Shown: piece by piece, positions 8,570 through 18,973 of the stretch
Layout: the number at the start of each line of letters is the position of its first letter
Numbering within the stretch: the stretch's first letter is position 1
Assembly: GCF_002086485.1 (NCBI RefSeq)
Contig: NZ_MVHF01000005.1
Coordinates: forward strand, 124,001 to 188,000
Source: Mycobacterium aquaticum
GTDB taxonomy: Bacteria > Actinomycetota > Actinomycetes > Mycobacteriales > Mycobacteriaceae
Length of the DNA stretch: 64,000 nucleotides
Direction of reading: 5' to 3'
The notes under the pieces: generated by a model
Seen by the model: only the letters and a program-made list of their open reading frames with translations
The model's database searches: none
What the model was told of the DNA's origin: nothing
Made by a program: the position numbers and the translations under genes

Positions 8570-9192
8570 CCGTGACCACGGAGTCGCAGGCAGAAGCTGC
8601 GCAGTCCGTCGAACAGCCGGGTGTCGAGGTCGCCAAGGCCAGCGCCGTTTGGGTGCTGATCGCCGGAGTGGTCGGCTTGGCCGCCGCGCTGACGCTGACG
8701 TACGAGAAGATCGAAATACTGATCAACCCCAAGTACGTCCCGTCCTGCAGCATCAACCCGGTGCTGTCGTGCGGCTCCGTGATGGTCACGCCCCAGGCAT
8801 CGGCGTTCGGCTTCCCGAACCCGCTGATCGGCATCGTCGCGTTCACCGTCGTCGTGGTCACCGGTGTCCTCGCGGTCGCGAATATCCGTCTGCCGCGGTG
8901 GTACTGGGCGGGTCTGGCGGTCGGCACGCTGCTCGGGGCGGTGTTCGTGCACTGGCTGATCTTCCAGAGCCTCTACCGCATCGGCGCGCTGTGCCCGTAC
9001 TGCATGGGGGTCTGGGCGGTCACCATTCCGCTGCTGGTGGTTGCCTCGTCGATCGCTCTGGAGCCGTTGCACGGCAACGCGGTGCTGCGAGTCATCCACC
9101 AGTGGCGATGGTCGCTGGTGGCGCTGTGGTTCACCGCGCTGATCCTGTTGATCCTTGCGCGGTTCTGGAACTACTGGTCGACGCTGCTGTAA
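8566..9192 (+). CDS. Vitamin K epoxide reductase (VKOR) family protein
   Basis: A 208-residue polytopic membrane protein that passes electrons from DsbA-type proteins to membrane quinone. The four catalytic cysteines are visible: a loop pair in SCSINPVLSCGSVM and the CPYC redox centre in IGALCPYCMGVWAV. Four to five hydrophobic helices are evident (for example about residues 25-45, 85-105, 110-130 and 140-165). The first GTG at 8566 overlaps the DsbA stop; a second GTG at 8572 is an equally possible start. In mycobacteria VKOR replaces DsbB, and the operon with a DsbA-like partner supports that role here. Confidence 0.93.
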   Translation: MTVTTESQAEAAQSVEQPGVEVAKASAVWVLIAGVVGLAAALTLTYEKIEILINPKYVPSCSINPVLSCGSVMVTPQASAFGFPNPLIGIVAFTVVVVTGVLAVANIRLPRWYWAGLAVGTLLGAVFVHWLIFQSLYRIGALCPYCMGVWAVTIPLLVVASSIALEPLHGNAVLRVIHQWRWSLVALWFTALILLILARFWNYWSTLL

Positions 9193-9241
9193 CACCGCCG
9201 ATGTAACACCGCGTCACAGTGCTGCGGCTAGGGTTACCCGC

Positions 9242-12200
9242 GTGATTTCCAAACTGCTGGTGGCCAACCGTGGCGAGATCGCCATCCGTGCGTTCCGTGC
9301 GGCGACCGAGATGAACATCGCGACCGTGGCGGTCTATCCCTATGAGGACCGCAATTCGTTGCACCGCCTCAAGGCCGACGAGTCGTATCAGATCGGTGAG
9401 GCAGGCCATCCGGTGCGGGCGTACCTGTCGGTCGAGGAGATCATCCGGGTGGCCCGGCACGCCGGAGCCGACGCGATCTACCCGGGCTACGGGTTCCTCT
9501 CGGAGAATCCTGAGCTGGCCTCGGCGTGCGCCGAGGCAGGCATCACGTTCGTCGGCCCGTCGGCCGAGGTGCTGGAGCTCACCGGTAACAAGGCCCGCGC
9601 GATCGCGGCGGCGCGCGCGGCGGGTCTGCCGGTGCTGGCGTCCTCGGAGCCCTCGGCCTCGGTGGACGAGCTCGTCGCCGTGGCGGCCGGGATGCAGTTC
9701 CCGTTGTTCGTCAAGGCGGTCTCCGGTGGTGGCGGCCGCGGCATGCGCCGGGTGAGCGATCCCGCCGCGCTTCCCGAGGCCATCGAGGCGGCCAGCCGCG
9801 AGGCCGAATCGGCCTTCGGCGACCCGATGGTCTACCTGGAGCAGGCGGTGATCAATCCCCGCCACATCGAGGTCCAGATCCTGGCCGACACCCAGGGCGA
9901 CGTGATCCATCTGTTCGAGCGCGACTGCAGCGTGCAGCGGCGGCACCAGAAGGTGATCGAGCTGGCCCCCGCGCCGAATCTGGACCCCGAGGTGCGCGAG
10001 CGCATCTGTGCCGATGCAGTGGCGCTGGCTCGGCAGATCAACTATTCGTGCGCGGGCACCATCGAGTTCCTGCTCGACGAGCGTGGACATCACGTGTTCA
10101 TCGAGTGCAATCCGCGAATCCAGGTGGAGCACACGGTGACCGAGGAGATCACCGATGTGGACCTGGTGTCCTCCCAGTTGCGCATCGCGTCCGGAGAATC
10201 GCTGGAAGACCTTGGCCTGAGCCAGGATTCGGTGAAGATCCGCGGGGCGGCGCTGCAGTGCCGGATCACCACGGAGGATCCGGCCAACGGTTTCCGCCCC
10301 GACACCGGGCGCATCACGGCGTACCGCTCGCCGGGCGGCGCAGGCATCCGGCTCGACGGCGGCACCCACACCGGCGCGGAGATCGGCGCGCATTTCGACT
10401 CGATGCTGGTCAAGTTGACCTGCCGCGGAAGGGACTTCGCGACGGCCGTGGTACGAGCGCGGCGCGCCTTGGCGGAGTTCCGGATCCGCGGGGTGTCGAC
10501 CAACATCCCGTTCCTCATGGCGGTGCTCGACGATCCCGATTTCCGGGCAGGCCGGATCAACACGTCGTTCATCGACGAGCGGCCACAGCTGCTGACCGCC
10601 CACACGCCGGCCGACCGCGGCACCAAGATCCTCAACTACCTGGCCGACGTGACGGTCAACAAGCCGCACGGACAGCGTCCGTCGACGGTCTACCCGCAGG
10701 ACAAGTTGCCTGCCGTGGATCTCGCGGCGGCACCGCAGGCCGGTTCCAAGCAGCGGCTGGTCGAACTCGGGCCCGAGGGCTTCGCGCGGTGGATGCGGGA
10801 CAGCCCCGCCCTTGGTGTGACGGATACGACGTTCCGCGACGCACACCAGTCGCTGTTGGCGACCCGGTTGCGCAGCACGGGACTGCTCAAGGTGGCGCCG
10901 TATGTGGCTCGGTCGATGCCGCAGCTGCTCTCGATCGAGTGCTGGGGTGGAGCGACTTACGATGTGGCGCTTCGCTTCTTGAAGGAAGATCCGTGGGAGC
11001 GGCTGGCCGCCCTGCGGGAAGCGGTGCCGAACATCTGTCTGCAGATGCTGCTGCGGGGCCGTAACACTGTCGGCTACACCCCGTATCCGGAGCTGGTCAC
11101 CTCCGCGTTCGTCGAAGAGGCGACGGCGACCGGGATCGACATCTTCCGGATCTTCGACGCGCTCAACAACGTGGAGTCGATGCGTCCGGCGATCGACGCG
11201 GTCCGCGAGACCGGAACGGCCATCGCCGAAGTCGCGATGTCCTACACGGGTGACCTTAGTGATCCGGGCGAGCAGCTCTACACCCTGGACTACTACCTGA
11301 AGCTGGCCGAGCAGATCGTCGCCGCAGGCGCTCACGTGCTGGCGATCAAAGACATGGCCGGGCTGCTGCGTCCGCAGGCCGCGGCCGCCTTGGTGTCGGC
11401 GTTGCGTTCGCGCTTCGATCTGCCGGTGCACGTGCACACCCACGACACCCCGGGTGGCCAGTTGGCGACGTATCTGGCCGCCTGGCAGGCCGGCGCGTCG
11501 GCCGTCGACGGGGCGGCTGCCCCGCTGGCCGGCACGACGTCGCAGCCGGCGCTGTCGGCGATCGTGGCAGCGACTGCGCACACCCCATACGACACGGGCC
11601 TGTCACTGCGTGCGGTGTGCGACCTGGAGCCGTACTGGGAGGCGCTGCGAAAGGTGTACGCGCCGTTCGAGTCCGGGCTGCCGGGCCCGACCGGGCGGGT
11701 CTATCACCACGAGATCCCGGGTGGACAGCTGAGCAATCTGCGGCAACAGGCCATCGCATTGGGCCTGGGGGACCGGTTCGAGGATGTCGAGAACGCCTAC
11801 GCCGGCGCCGACCGCGTGCTGGGCCGGCTGATCAAGGTGACCCCGTCGAGCAAGGTGGTCGGCGATCTGGCGCTGGCCCTGGTCGGCGCGGGTGTGACGG
11901 CCGACGAATTCGCCGCCGACCCGGCCCGCTACGACATCCCCGACAGTGTCATCGGTTTCCTGCGTGGCGAACTCGGTGACCCGGCGGGTGGGTGGCCGGA
12001 ACCGTTGCGCACCAAGGCTCTGGCGGGGCGTGGTCCCGCCAAGCCTGAGCAGCCGCTGTCGGCCGAGGACGAGGCGCTGCTGGCCACGCCCGGCCCGAAA
12101 CGTCAGGCTGCCCTGAATCGTCTGCTGTTCCCCGGGCCCACAAAGGAATTCGAGGCGCACCGCGAAGAGTACGGGGACACTTCGCAATTGAGTGCCAACC

Positions 12201-12661
12201 AGTTCTTCTACGGGTTGCGCCAAGGCGAGGAGCACCGTGTCGAGCTGGAGAAGGGCGTTCAGCTGCTGATCGGGCTCGAAGCCATCTCCGATGCCGACGA
12301 GCGCGGGATGCGTACGGTGCTGTGCATTCTCAACGGCCAACTGCGTCCTGTGCTGGTGCGCGACCGCAGCATCGCCACTGACGTCCCGGCCGCCGAGAAG
12401 GCCGACCGCAACAACCCCGACCATGTCGCGGCCCCGTTCGCCGGTGTGGTCACCGTCAACGTCAAAGTCGGCGACGCCGTCGAAGCCGGTGCCACCATCG
12501 CCACCATCGAAGCCATGAAGATGGAGGCGGCGATCACTGCGCCCAAGGGGGGCACCGTATCCCGCGTGGCCGTCGCACCCACTGGTCAGGTGGAAGGCGG
12601 GGATCTGCTGGTGGTGATCGGCTCGGCGGGTCGCGGCGAGGCGACTGGGGGATCAGACTGA
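9242..12661 (+). CDS. pyc: Pyruvate carboxylase
   Basis: Biotin-dependent enzyme that makes oxaloacetate from pyruvate and bicarbonate, feeding the TCA cycle. 1139 residues, one polypeptide as usual: biotin carboxylase domain (residues 1-450, ATP-grasp loop [10 protein letters not shown]), carboxyltransferase domain (about 530-800, starting [15 protein letters not shown]), and the biotinyl domain at the C-terminus with EAMKMEA (biotin Lys about residue 1091). The GTG at 9242 is preferred because the protein then starts [13 protein letters not shown], the family N-terminus, and TAGGGT lies seven bases upstream; the frame runs open back to 9155 inside the VKOR gene. Two copies of TGTAACACCGC lie just upstream (9188 and 9202). 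The rsmD frame overlaps the stop. Confidence 0.97.
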   Translation: MISKLLVANRGEIAIRAFRAATEMNIATVAVYPYEDRNSLHRLKADESYQIGEAGHPVRAYLSVEEIIRVARHAGADAIYPGYGFLSENPELASACAEAGITFVGPSAEVLELTGNKARAIAAARAAGLPVLASSEPSASVDELVAVAAGMQFPLFVKAVSGGGGRGMRRVSDPAALPEAIEAASREAESAFGDPMVYLEQAVINPRHIEVQILADTQGDVIHLFERDCSVQRRHQKVIELAPAPNLDPEVRERICADAVALARQINYSCAGTIEFLLDERGHHVFIECNPRIQVEHTVTEEITDVDLVSSQLRIASGESLEDLGLSQDSVKIRGAALQCRITTEDPANGFRPDTGRITAYRSPGGAGIRLDGGTHTGAEIGAHFDSMLVKLTCRGRDFATAVVRARRALAEFRIRGVSTNIPFLMAVLDDPDFRAGRINTSFIDERPQLLTAHTPADRGTKILNYLADVTVNKPHGQRPSTVYPQDKLPAVDLAAAPQAGSKQRLVELGPEGFARWMRDSPALGVTDTTFRDAHQSLLATRLRSTGLLKVAPYVARSMPQLLSIECWGGATYDVALRFLKEDPWERLAALREAVPNICLQMLLRGRNTVGYTPYPELVTSAFVEEATATGIDIFRIFDALNNVESMRPAIDAVRETGTAIAEVAMSYTGDLSDPGEQLYTLDYYLKLAEQIVAAGAHVLAIKDMAGLLRPQAAAALVSALRSRFDLPVHVHTHDTPGGQLATYLAAWQAGASAVDGAAAPLAGTTSQPALSAIVAATAHTPYDTGLSLRAVCDLEPYWEALRKVYAPFESGLPGPTGRVYHHEIPGGQLSNLRQQAIALGLGDRFEDVENAYAGADRVLGRLIKVTPSSKVVGDLALALVGAGVTADEFAADPARYDIPDSVIGFLRGELGDPAGGWPEPLRTKALAGRGPAKPEQPLSAEDEALLATPGPKRQAALNRLLFPGPTKEFEAHREEYGDTSQLSANQFFYGLRQGEEHRVELEKGVQLLIGLEAISDADERGMRTVLCILNGQLRPVLVRDRSIATDVPAAEKADRNNPDHVAAPFAGVVTVNVKVGDAVEAGATIATIEAMKMEAAITAPKGGTVSRVAVAPTGQVEGGDLLVVIGSAGRGEATGGSD

Positions 12662-13212
12662 CCCGCATCGTCTCCGGCAGCTACGGAGGGCGCCGTATCG
12701 CGGTGCCCGCCCGCGGCACCCGGCCGACCACGGACCGCGTGCGCGAGTCGCTGTTCAACGTGCTCGCGGCCCGTCTCGACCTCGAGGGTGCCGCTGTGCT
12801 CGATCTGTATGCGGGTTCGGGTGCCCTTGGGCTGGAAGCGCTTTCGCGCGGTGCGGCCTCGGCACTGTTCGTCGAGTCCGATCGGCGGGCAGCCGCCGTC
12901 ATCGCCGACAACATCACCGCGCTCGGCGCGAGGGGAGCCACGGTGCGGTGTGCGCCGGTGGCCACCGTGGTGGCAGGCGCCGCAGCCCGTCCGGTCGATC
13001 TGGTGTTCGCCGATCCGCCCTACGAGGTCGCTGTCGCGGACGTCGAGGCGCTGGTCACCGGGCTGGCCGCCGCGGGCTGGGTGCGGCCGGGCGCGGTGAT
13101 GGTCATCGAACGCGCGGCGTCGGGACCGTCGGTGCGGTGGCCCGAGGGCTGGGAGCCGTGGCGGGAGCGTCGCTACGGGGACACCCGCGTGGAGTTCGCC
13201 GAACTCGCGTAG
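12658..13212 (+). CDS. rsmD: 16S rRNA (guanine966-N2)-methyltransferase RsmD
   Basis: SAM-dependent methyltransferase that modifies G966 of 16S rRNA during 30S assembly. Motifs: [13 protein letters not shown], the SAM loop [19 protein letters not shown] and the catalytic DPPY in VFADPPYE. About 184 residues from the start chosen here. The conserved N-terminus [19 protein letters not shown] can only be included if translation begins at the CTG at 12658, which overlaps the pyc stop (CTGA); the first ATG/GTG/TTG in frame is GTG 12703 and would remove fifteen conserved residues. Related mycobacteria, as I recall, have a GTG at this place. Termination-reinitiation from pyc would fit. Function sure, start codon about 0.65. 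Confidence 0.9.
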   Translation: MTRIVSGSYGGRRIAVPARGTRPTTDRVRESLFNVLAARLDLEGAAVLDLYAGSGALGLEALSRGAASALFVESDRRAAAVIADNITALGARGATVRCAPVATVVAGAAARPVDLVFADPPYEVAVADVEALVTGLAAAGWVRPGAVMVIERAASGPSVRWPEGWEPWRERRYGDTRVEFAELA

Positions 13213-13223
13213 CGTGCTGCCTC

Positions 13224-13703
13224 ATGAGTGGCGCCGTATGCCCAGGATCCTTCGACCCCGTGACCCTCGGTCATGTCGACATCTTCGAACGGGCCGCCGC
13301 GCAGTTCGACGAGGTGGTCGTCGCGGTTCTGGTGAACCCCAACAAGAAAGGGATGTTCGACCTCGACGAGCGCATCGCGATGATCGTCGAATCGACCGAA
13401 CACCTGCCGAACCTGCGCGTCGAGTCCGGGCAGGGGCTGGTGGTCGACTTCGTCAAATCGCGGGGGCTGACCGCTATCGTCAAAGGTCTGCGAACGGGGA
13501 CCGACTTCGAGTACGAGCTGCAGATGGCGCAGATGAACAAGCATGTGGCGGGGGTGGACACCTTCTTCGTCGCGACCACTCCGCGGTACTCGTTCGTATC
13601 GTCGTCGCTGGCCAAGGAGGTCGCGTCGCTGGGCGGTGACGTCTCGGCTCTGCTGCCCGAACCGGTCAACCGGCGGTTGCAGGCCAAGCTGTCCACGCGC
13701 TGA
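13224..13703 (+). CDS. coaD: Phosphopantetheine adenylyltransferase
   Basis: Transfers AMP from ATP to 4'-phosphopantetheine, the penultimate step of coenzyme A synthesis. 159 residues, the normal size. The nucleotidyl-transferase motif is [11 protein letters not shown] (residues 7-17) and the C-terminal [11 protein letters not shown] holds the second nucleotide motif. The ATG at 13224, eleven bases after rsmD, gives the family N-terminus. It forms the end of a pyc-rsmD-coaD run. In M. tuberculosis the large PDIM/PGL lipid locus follows coaD; here sepIVA comes next. Confidence 0.97.
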   Translation: MSGAVCPGSFDPVTLGHVDIFERAAAQFDEVVVAVLVNPNKKGMFDLDERIAMIVESTEHLPNLRVESGQGLVVDFVKSRGLTAIVKGLRTGTDFEYELQMAQMNKHVAGVDTFFVATTPRYSFVSSSLAKEVASLGGDVSALLPEPVNRRLQAKLSTR

Positions 13704-13838
13704 TCGCCGGCGGCTGCGTGCAGTGCGAGCAACGCCTGACAACACGCTGTCGGTAGCGACACACCGACAATCCTCCCGAGTCACAGGCGTAACACCAGGC
13801 ACACTGGTCACTAACAACGACGCCTGGAGGGTATAGCC

Positions 13839-14576
13839 GTGTACCGAGTTTTTGAAGCGCTCGACGAGCTGGGCGCCATCGTCGAAGAAGCGCGTGGCGT
13901 ACCGATGACCGCGGGCTGCGTGGTTCCGCGCGGCGACGTCCTGGAACTGATCGACGACATCAAGGACGCCATTCCCGGCGAACTCGACGACGCGCAGGAT
14001 GTGCTCGATGCCCGGGATTCGCTGCTGCGCGAGGCCAAGGAGCACTCCGAATCCGTGATGGCGAAGGTCAACGCCGACGCCGACGGCATGATCAACCACG
14101 CCAGAGGTGAAGCGGACCGGCTGCTGGCCGATGCCAAGTCGCAGGCCGACCGGATGGTTGCCGAGGCCCGCCAGCACAGCGAGCGCATGGTCGGTGAGGC
14201 CCGCGAGGAGGCCGCGCGGCTCAGTGCGGCAGCGAAGCGGGAATACGAGGCCAGCACCGGGCGGGCCAAGGCCGAGGCCGACCGCCTCATCGAAAGCGGC
14301 AACCTCTCCTACGAGAAGGCCGTCCAGGAAGGCATCAAGGAGCAGCAGCGACTGGTGTCGCAGACCGAGATCGTCGCGACGGCGACCGCGGAGGCGACCC
14401 GGCTGGTCGACGCCGCGCACGCCGAAGCCGACCGGCTGCGCGGTGAGTGCGACATCTACGTCGACAGCAAACTGGCCGAGTTCGAGGAATTCCTCAACGG
14501 AACGCTGCGCTCGGTCGGCCGGGGCCGCCACCAGCTACGCACCGCGGCCGGAACGCACGACTACGCCACGCGGTGA
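13839..14576 (+). CDS. sepIVA: Septation protein SepIVA (DivIVA-like)
   Basis: A 245-residue coiled-coil protein of the DivIVA/Wag31 superfamily that is needed for cell division and elongation control in mycobacteria. The N-terminus MYRVFEALDELGAIVEEARG matches SepIVA; from about residue 60 to 210 the sequence is heptad-rich with repeated blocks of the type ADRLLADAKSQADRMVAEA, giving a long helix. A GTG start is preceded by TGGAGG nine to ten bases upstream, so unlike several neighbours this mRNA has a proper leader. It heads a block with DUF177, rnc and mutM. Known from work in M. smegmatis to be essential and phospho-regulated. Confidence 0.92.
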   Translation: MYRVFEALDELGAIVEEARGVPMTAGCVVPRGDVLELIDDIKDAIPGELDDAQDVLDARDSLLREAKEHSESVMAKVNADADGMINHARGEADRLLADAKSQADRMVAEARQHSERMVGEAREEAARLSAAAKREYEASTGRAKAEADRLIESGNLSYEKAVQEGIKEQQRLVSQTEIVATATAEATRLVDAAHAEADRLRGECDIYVDSKLAEFEEFLNGTLRSVGRGRHQLRTAAGTHDYATR

Positions 14577-14634
14577 TCGCCGCGGGCGCCGGAGGCGTTA
14601 TTTTCAGCTGACAGGGCCGCCGTAGGATTGCTGC

Positions 14635-15222
14635 ATGGCGACGCACGCAAACGCGGGAAGGCACCGCGATACACGGTCGCCGCTGGTCATCAACATCTCC
14701 CGACTCGGCCGGCGACCCGGCTCGATGATTACTCACCGCGAAACGGTGCCGAGCCCGGTACGTATCGGTGTGGAACTCATCGCCATCGAGGCGGGTGCAC
14801 CGCTTGAGCTGGACCTGCGGCTGGAATCTGTCTCCGAGGGGGTGCTGGTGACCGGAACGGTTGCCGCGCCGACGGTCGGTGAGTGCGCACGATGCCTGAC
14901 GCCGGTCACCGGCGACATCGAAATCGACCTGACCGAACTGTTCGCCTATCCCGACAGCGCCACCGACGAGACCACGGAATCAGACGAGATGGGTCGGGTC
15001 ATCGATGACACCGTCGACCTTGAACAGCCCATCATCGACGCCGTCGGCCTGGCGCTGCCCTTCTCTCCGCTGTGCGGGCCGGACTGCGCGGGACTGTGCC
15101 AGCAGTGCGGCGTCCCGCTGGCCACCGCCGAACCCGGGCACCACCATGAGCAGCTCGATCCGCGGTGGGCGAAGTTGGCCACGCTGCTGCCGCCGGATGA
15201 CGGGGACCAACACCAGGCATGA
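14635..15222 (+). CDS. DUF177 (YceD-like) protein
   Basis: A 195-residue YceD/DUF177 protein (Rv2926c position). In plants and other bacteria the family is linked to 23S rRNA accumulation, and the gene normally sits before rpmF; here no rpmF follows. Cysteines in ECARCLTP and in [13 protein letters not shown] are arranged like two zinc-binding knuckles. The ATG lies six bases after TAGGAT, so the transcript could be leaderless. Its stop overlaps the rnc ATG (ATGA), tying it to RNase III. The role in rRNA processing is an inference from family and neighbour. Confidence 0.85.
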   Translation: MATHANAGRHRDTRSPLVINISRLGRRPGSMITHRETVPSPVRIGVELIAIEAGAPLELDLRLESVSEGVLVTGTVAAPTVGECARCLTPVTGDIEIDLTELFAYPDSATDETTESDEMGRVIDDTVDLEQPIIDAVGLALPFSPLCGPDCAGLCQQCGVPLATAEPGHHHEQLDPRWAKLATLLPPDDGDQHQA

Positions 15223-15911
15223 GCGAAGCGCATGCACAGCTGCTGGAGGCACTCGGGGTCGTGCTTCCCAGTGAGTTGCTGACCATTGCGCTGACCCACC
15301 GCAGCTACTCGTATGAACACGGCGGGCTGCCCACCAACGAGCGGCTGGAATTCCTCGGCGATGCCGTGCTCGGGCTCACCATCACCGAGGAGCTGTATCA
15401 CCGCCACCCGGACCGATCCGAGGGAGACCTGGCCAAGCTGCGGGCCAGCATCGTCAACACCCAGGCGCTGGCCGATGTCGGCCGCGGACTCAGCGACGGT
15501 GGCCTCGGTGCCCACCTGTTGCTCGGTAAGGGTGAGGAAAACTCCGGTGGCGCAGACAAATCCAGCATTCTCGCCGACGGCGTTGAATCCTTGCTCGGCG
15601 CAATCTATTTGGAGCATGGCCTGGGTACCGCCCGCGAGGTGATCCTGCGATTGTTCAGTGAACTTCTCGACACCGCACCGACTTTGGGCGCGGGTCTGGA
15701 CTGGAAGAGCAGCCTGCAAGAGCTGACCGCCGCCCGCGGCATGGGAGCGCCCGTCTACCTGGTCAGCTCGACCGGCCCCGACCACGACAAGGAGTTCACC
15801 GCGACGGTGGTGGTAGCCGAGGTCGAGTACGGCAGGGGAGTGGGCCGCACCAAGAAAGAAGCCGAACTGAAGGCCGCCGCAGCGGCCTGGCAGGCGCTCG
15901 ACGATGGGTGA
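15219..15911 (+). CDS. rnc: Ribonuclease III
   Basis: Double-strand-specific endoribonuclease that processes rRNA precursors and structured mRNAs. 230 residues: catalytic domain with the signature [14 protein letters not shown] (about residues 39-52) and the second acidic cluster in [13 protein letters not shown], then a double-stranded RNA-binding domain from [14 protein letters not shown] to the C-terminal [13 protein letters not shown]. The ATG overlaps the DUF177 stop by four bases and the mutM start follows the rnc stop by three, so the three are co-translated. Confidence 0.97.
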   Translation: MSEAHAQLLEALGVVLPSELLTIALTHRSYSYEHGGLPTNERLEFLGDAVLGLTITEELYHRHPDRSEGDLAKLRASIVNTQALADVGRGLSDGGLGAHLLLGKGEENSGGADKSSILADGVESLLGAIYLEHGLGTAREVILRLFSELLDTAPTLGAGLDWKSSLQELTAARGMGAPVYLVSSTGPDHDKEFTATVVVAEVEYGRGVGRTKKEAELKAAAAAWQALDDG

Positions 15912-15914
15912 GAA

Positions 15915-16769
15915 GTGCCCGAACTCCCCGAGGTAGAGGTTGTTCGGCGGGGCCTGCAGGAGCATGTCGCGGGCAAGACCATCACCGCGGTACGCGTGCA
16001 TCATCCGCGCGCGGTGCGCCGGCACGAGGCAGGGCCTGCCGATCTGACCGCCCGACTGCTCGACGTGCAGGTCACCGGCACGGGTCGGCGCGGAAAGTAC
16101 TTGTGGCTGACCCTTTCTGACGGGTCGGCGCTGGTGGTGCACCTCGGCATGAGCGGCCAGATGCTGTTGGGCCCCATCGCCGATGACCGTCATCTGCGGA
16201 TCGCAGCGCTGCTCGACGACGGCACCGCACTGAGTTTCGTGGACCAGAGGACGTTCGGCGGCTGGCAGCTGACCGACCTCGTCGAGGTCGACGGCTCGGA
16301 GGTTCCGCAGCCCGTCGCGCATATCGCGCGTGACCCGCTCGATCCCCGCTTCGACCGCGACGGCGTCGTCACGGTGTTGCGGCGCAAGCATTCCGAGATC
16401 AAACGCCAGCTGCTGGACCAGACCGTGGTGTCGGGCATCGGCAACATCTATGCCGACGAGGCGTTGTGGCGCACAAAACTGAACGGAGCCCGGCTGGCCT
16501 CGGCGCTGCCACGTTCCCGGCTGGGGGAGCTGCTCGACGCGGCCGCCGACGTGATGACCCAAGCACTGGCGCAGGGCGGTACGTCGTTCGATTCGCTCTA
16601 CGTCAACGTCAACGGTGAATCCGGGTACTTCGAGCGGTCATTGGACGCCTACGGCCGCGAAGGGGAGCCGTGCCGGCGGTGCGGCGCGGTGATGCAGCGC
16701 GACAAGTTCATGAACCGGTCGTCGTTCTACTGCCCGAAATGCCAGCCACGCCCGCGGGCGCGGCGGTAG
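15915..16769 (+). CDS. mutM: Formamidopyrimidine-DNA glycosylase
   Basis: Bifunctional DNA glycosylase/AP lyase that removes 8-oxoguanine and formamidopyrimidines. 284 residues. After Met removal the N-terminus is [13 protein letters not shown], with the catalytic Pro and Glu; the lyase Lys region is [19 protein letters not shown] follows, and the C-terminal zinc finger is CRRCGAV...YCPKCQ. The GTG start at 15915 is required to place that proline second. It is the last gene of the conserved rnc block; directly after it the base composition changes. Confidence 0.97.
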   Translation: MPELPEVEVVRRGLQEHVAGKTITAVRVHHPRAVRRHEAGPADLTARLLDVQVTGTGRRGKYLWLTLSDGSALVVHLGMSGQMLLGPIADDRHLRIAALLDDGTALSFVDQRTFGGWQLTDLVEVDGSEVPQPVAHIARDPLDPRFDRDGVVTVLRRKHSEIKRQLLDQTVVSGIGNIYADEALWRTKLNGARLASALPRSRLGELLDAAADVMTQALAQGGTSFDSLYVNVNGESGYFERSLDAYGREGEPCRRCGAVMQRDKFMNRSSFYCPKCQPRPRARR

Positions 16770-17055
16770 GCGTTTCGTTGCGCGCAATCATCCGCAAGTC
16801 GGGTGGTCAGTCAGACTAGGTCGATCGGGCCAGTGTCTCAGCGACCCACACCCCGGTCATATTGCACCATCCGCGGCTTAGGGCTACTGAAGTGTCGCGG
16901 ATCAATGGACACCGTTTCCCTCCGATCTGTAGCGAGTGATAGCGGAACTTCCGTGTGGTCACCGAAGAAGCGCAGTTGAGGTAGGTTGTGCGTGCCGTCT
17001 GATCCAAGAGCCGACGTCACATTTGGGGGTCCGGTTGTCCTTTCGACGACGCAGT
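16770..17055. other. Left edge of the low-GC island; no clear gene
   Basis: Between mutM and the four-TM protein. Small open frames exist on both strands (for example 16816-17007 minus) but none has a ribosome site, codon bias or recognisable sequence. The shift to AT-richer DNA starts here. I see no tRNA, integrase or direct repeat marking an insertion point. Confidence 0.5.
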
Positions 17056-17694
17056 GTGTTCGTATGGAACGCTCCGTCACCGGCGAAGTCTGACCAGGAT
17101 GCGCTACTCGCACTGTACGGAGCCGAGCGACTTGCAGGCAGTAGTGTCCTGACGAATACATTCGGTCTGTGGTTCGCCGCCACAACCTACATCACATTTG
17201 CTTTCAGTGCGCTGCATGTACTTAGTGACAAAGGCCCGCCACCGTCTCCGGTCCTGTATGCCTTACCGTATCCGGCCTGGGCATTCGCGGGATACCATAT
17301 GATTCTCTTCGGCATTGGATTGGTGCGCTCCAGGTCGATCGAAGAGATCGAAGCAGAGTTAATGAAGTCAGCACCTGACACGATAAGTCAGTCCTGGGGG
17401 CGCAAGCCATCACATATCGGATCGCGGGCGGAAACAGATTGGACTGACTTTATAAAATCCAATCTACCCATGAAGTTTATTGCGATAGTCGCCTATCCGG
17501 CACCCTACATCTTAGCCGCCGTCCTTACGGTCGTATGCCTCCATGCAGCTCATCGAGGTTTCCTTCATGACTGCTGGTATACCGCGGTTGTTATCAGCTA
17601 TTCAATTATATTCATCGGGATAGTTTGGTTGTTCGTCGCCACGTTCCTGCATCTCGCCGACGGTCGGCTCCGGAATATCGGCGGGCGCTATTAA
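17056..17694 (+). CDS. Hypothetical four-helix membrane protein
   Basis: Not recognised. From the GTG at 17056 it would be 212 residues with four hydrophobic helices (about residues 33-55, 67-90, 140-165 and 173-197) and a charged cytosolic loop between helices two and three containing SRSIEEIEAELMKS. The frame is open to 16936, and the start is uncertain: GTG 16936, GTG 17056 or a TTG between. Base composition is clearly lower in GC than the flanking core genes and codons such as ATA, TTA and AGA appear, which points to horizontal acquisition. It is convergent with the glycosyltransferase gene, 13 bases apart. No function is suggested. Confidence 0.6.
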   Translation: MFVWNAPSPAKSDQDALLALYGAERLAGSSVLTNTFGLWFAATTYITFAFSALHVLSDKGPPPSPVLYALPYPAWAFAGYHMILFGIGLVRSRSIEEIEAELMKSAPDTISQSWGRKPSHIGSRAETDWTDFIKSNLPMKFIAIVAYPAPYILAAVLTVVCLHAAHRGFLHDCWYTAVVISYSIIFIGIVWLFVATFLHLADGRLRNIGGRY

Positions 17695-17707
17695 GAGAAG
17701 ATTCCTC

Positions 17708-18850
17708 TCAAGTAATTGACGTATTGGCGTATAGCTTTTCGAATTCTTCAACGGTTCGTGAGAGCTCATGTCGAGTTACTAATTCTCGACTGGACTTGGC
17801 GTAAGCGGTGCGACGTTGCTCATCAAGAAGGACCTGATCGAGTGCCCAGGCGAGTCGCTTCACATCGCCTGGCGGAAACAGTTCGCCGTTTACGCCTGGT
17901 GACACAAGTTCCGGTAGCGCGTGAGCGTCTGCCGCGACGACGGGCAGGCCCGCTGCCATCGCCTCTAGGGTCGCAATACTCTGTAGCTCTGCCGTACCAG
18001 GCATGCAAAATGCGCCCGCACAATTGAACTCGGCTATCAGCTGATCGTCGTTTAGGTAGCCGAGAAAGCGTATGCGGTCGTGCAATCCTAGCGCCGTGGT
18101 GAGGTCGCGCAGCGAACGTTCCTGGGAACCCGTGCCAACGATGCGCAGCTCCGCCGGACACGTCATGATTGGTAATGCACGGATGATTTGATCGACGTGC
18201 TTCTCAAGTTCGAGTCGCCCCACGAACAGGACACTCGGCTGGGATGAAATGCGCTCATCGTTCGGGGTGAATGCTGAGATGTCGACGCCGCACGAGATGG
18301 GTATCGCGTTTGCGACGCCGGCCCGGCGCCGGAGTATCTCGGCAGCATGATACGTAGGAGCTGTGACCGCGCCGGCGTGATTCAATACACGCGCCGCGTC
18401 TTTCCATGCACATCTGGCTAGGACCCTATATATGATGTCCGGTATAGCAATTGGCGACTGACTTCGCAAGTTTTCAGGCATGAAATGATTTGTAGCTACC
18501 CAAGGTATCCCGAGCTGTGACGATGCTCGGGCTGCGGCACGACTTATCACGAAGTGAGATTGGATGTGCACGACGTCGGGTTCTATATCATGCAGTAACT
18601 GGTAGACGCCGCGCGGTGTACGTCGAAAGTCCGCGATATGGAATGTTGAATGCCATGGGTAATGAAACGAAGGAATGCGATAGATTCGCGCGTTATCATA
18701 TATGTGCTGATACGAATAACCCGTTGGTGATGGCGCAATTACGTGTAGTTCGTGTCCCCGTTCCGCCAAGCCGGCTGCTAGACGCTGAGTAAATACCGCG
18801 GCACCGTTAATGTCAGGAGTAAACGTGTCACACGCCAAAACGATCTTCAT
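17708..18850 (-). CDS. GT4-family glycosyltransferase
   Basis: A 380-residue retaining glycosyltransferase of the GT-B fold. The N-terminal acceptor domain has DINGAAVFTQRLAAGLAERG and HIQSHF; the C-terminal nucleotide-sugar domain has LFVGRLELEKHVD and the EX7E motif in TAELQSIATLEAMAAG. The layout resembles PimB/MgtA-like and diacylglycerol glycosyltransferases, which act on lipid acceptors at the inner face of the membrane, but sugar and acceptor cannot be read off. Its GC is well below that of core genes. It is divergent from the alpha/beta hydrolase at 18974 with about 120 bases between. Probably part of an acquired glycolipid or polysaccharide function. Confidence 0.85.
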   Translation of the reverse strand: MKIVLACDTFTPDINGAAVFTQRLAAGLAERGHELHVIAPSPTGYSYQHIYDNARIYRIPSFHYPWHSTFHIADFRRTPRGVYQLLHDIEPDVVHIQSHFVISRAAARASSQLGIPWVATNHFMPENLRSQSPIAIPDIIYRVLARCAWKDAARVLNHAGAVTAPTYHAAEILRRRAGVANAIPISCGVDISAFTPNDERISSQPSVLFVGRLELEKHVDQIIRALPIMTCPAELRIVGTGSQERSLRDLTTALGLHDRIRFLGYLNDDQLIAEFNCAGAFCMPGTAELQSIATLEAMAAGLPVVAADAHALPELVSPGVNGELFPPGDVKRLAWALDQVLLDEQRRTAYAKSSRELVTRHELSRTVEEFEKLYANTSIT

Positions 18851-18906
18851 TAGTTAGGGCCAACTTGCGACGCCATCAGTAGCTCCTAGCCTCCTATATC
18901 GTTAGT

Positions 18907-18920
18907 GCCAGCCTACTGGC
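18907..18920. promoter_or_regulatory. Inverted repeat in a divergent control region
   Basis: GCCAG-CCTA-CTGGC lies between the divergent glycosyltransferase and hydrolase genes. It could be an operator serving both; nothing else supports that. Confidence 0.25.
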
Positions 18921-18973
18921 GTTTGGCTAGCCCTACGGCGGACGGTACACATACCCATGCAAAGAGAGAACTG

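Noticed and set aside
9131..11581. 816-codon minus-strand frame opposite pyc
   Set aside because: Antisense of pyruvate carboxylase; Arg/His-rich with no domain.
14946..16562. 538-codon minus-strand frame opposite rnc and mutM
   Set aside because: Both plus-strand genes are certain; the antisense product has no recognisable sequence.
16816..17007. 63-codon minus-strand frame at the island edge
   Set aside because: No ribosome site, no match, and it overlaps the likely promoter of the four-TM gene.
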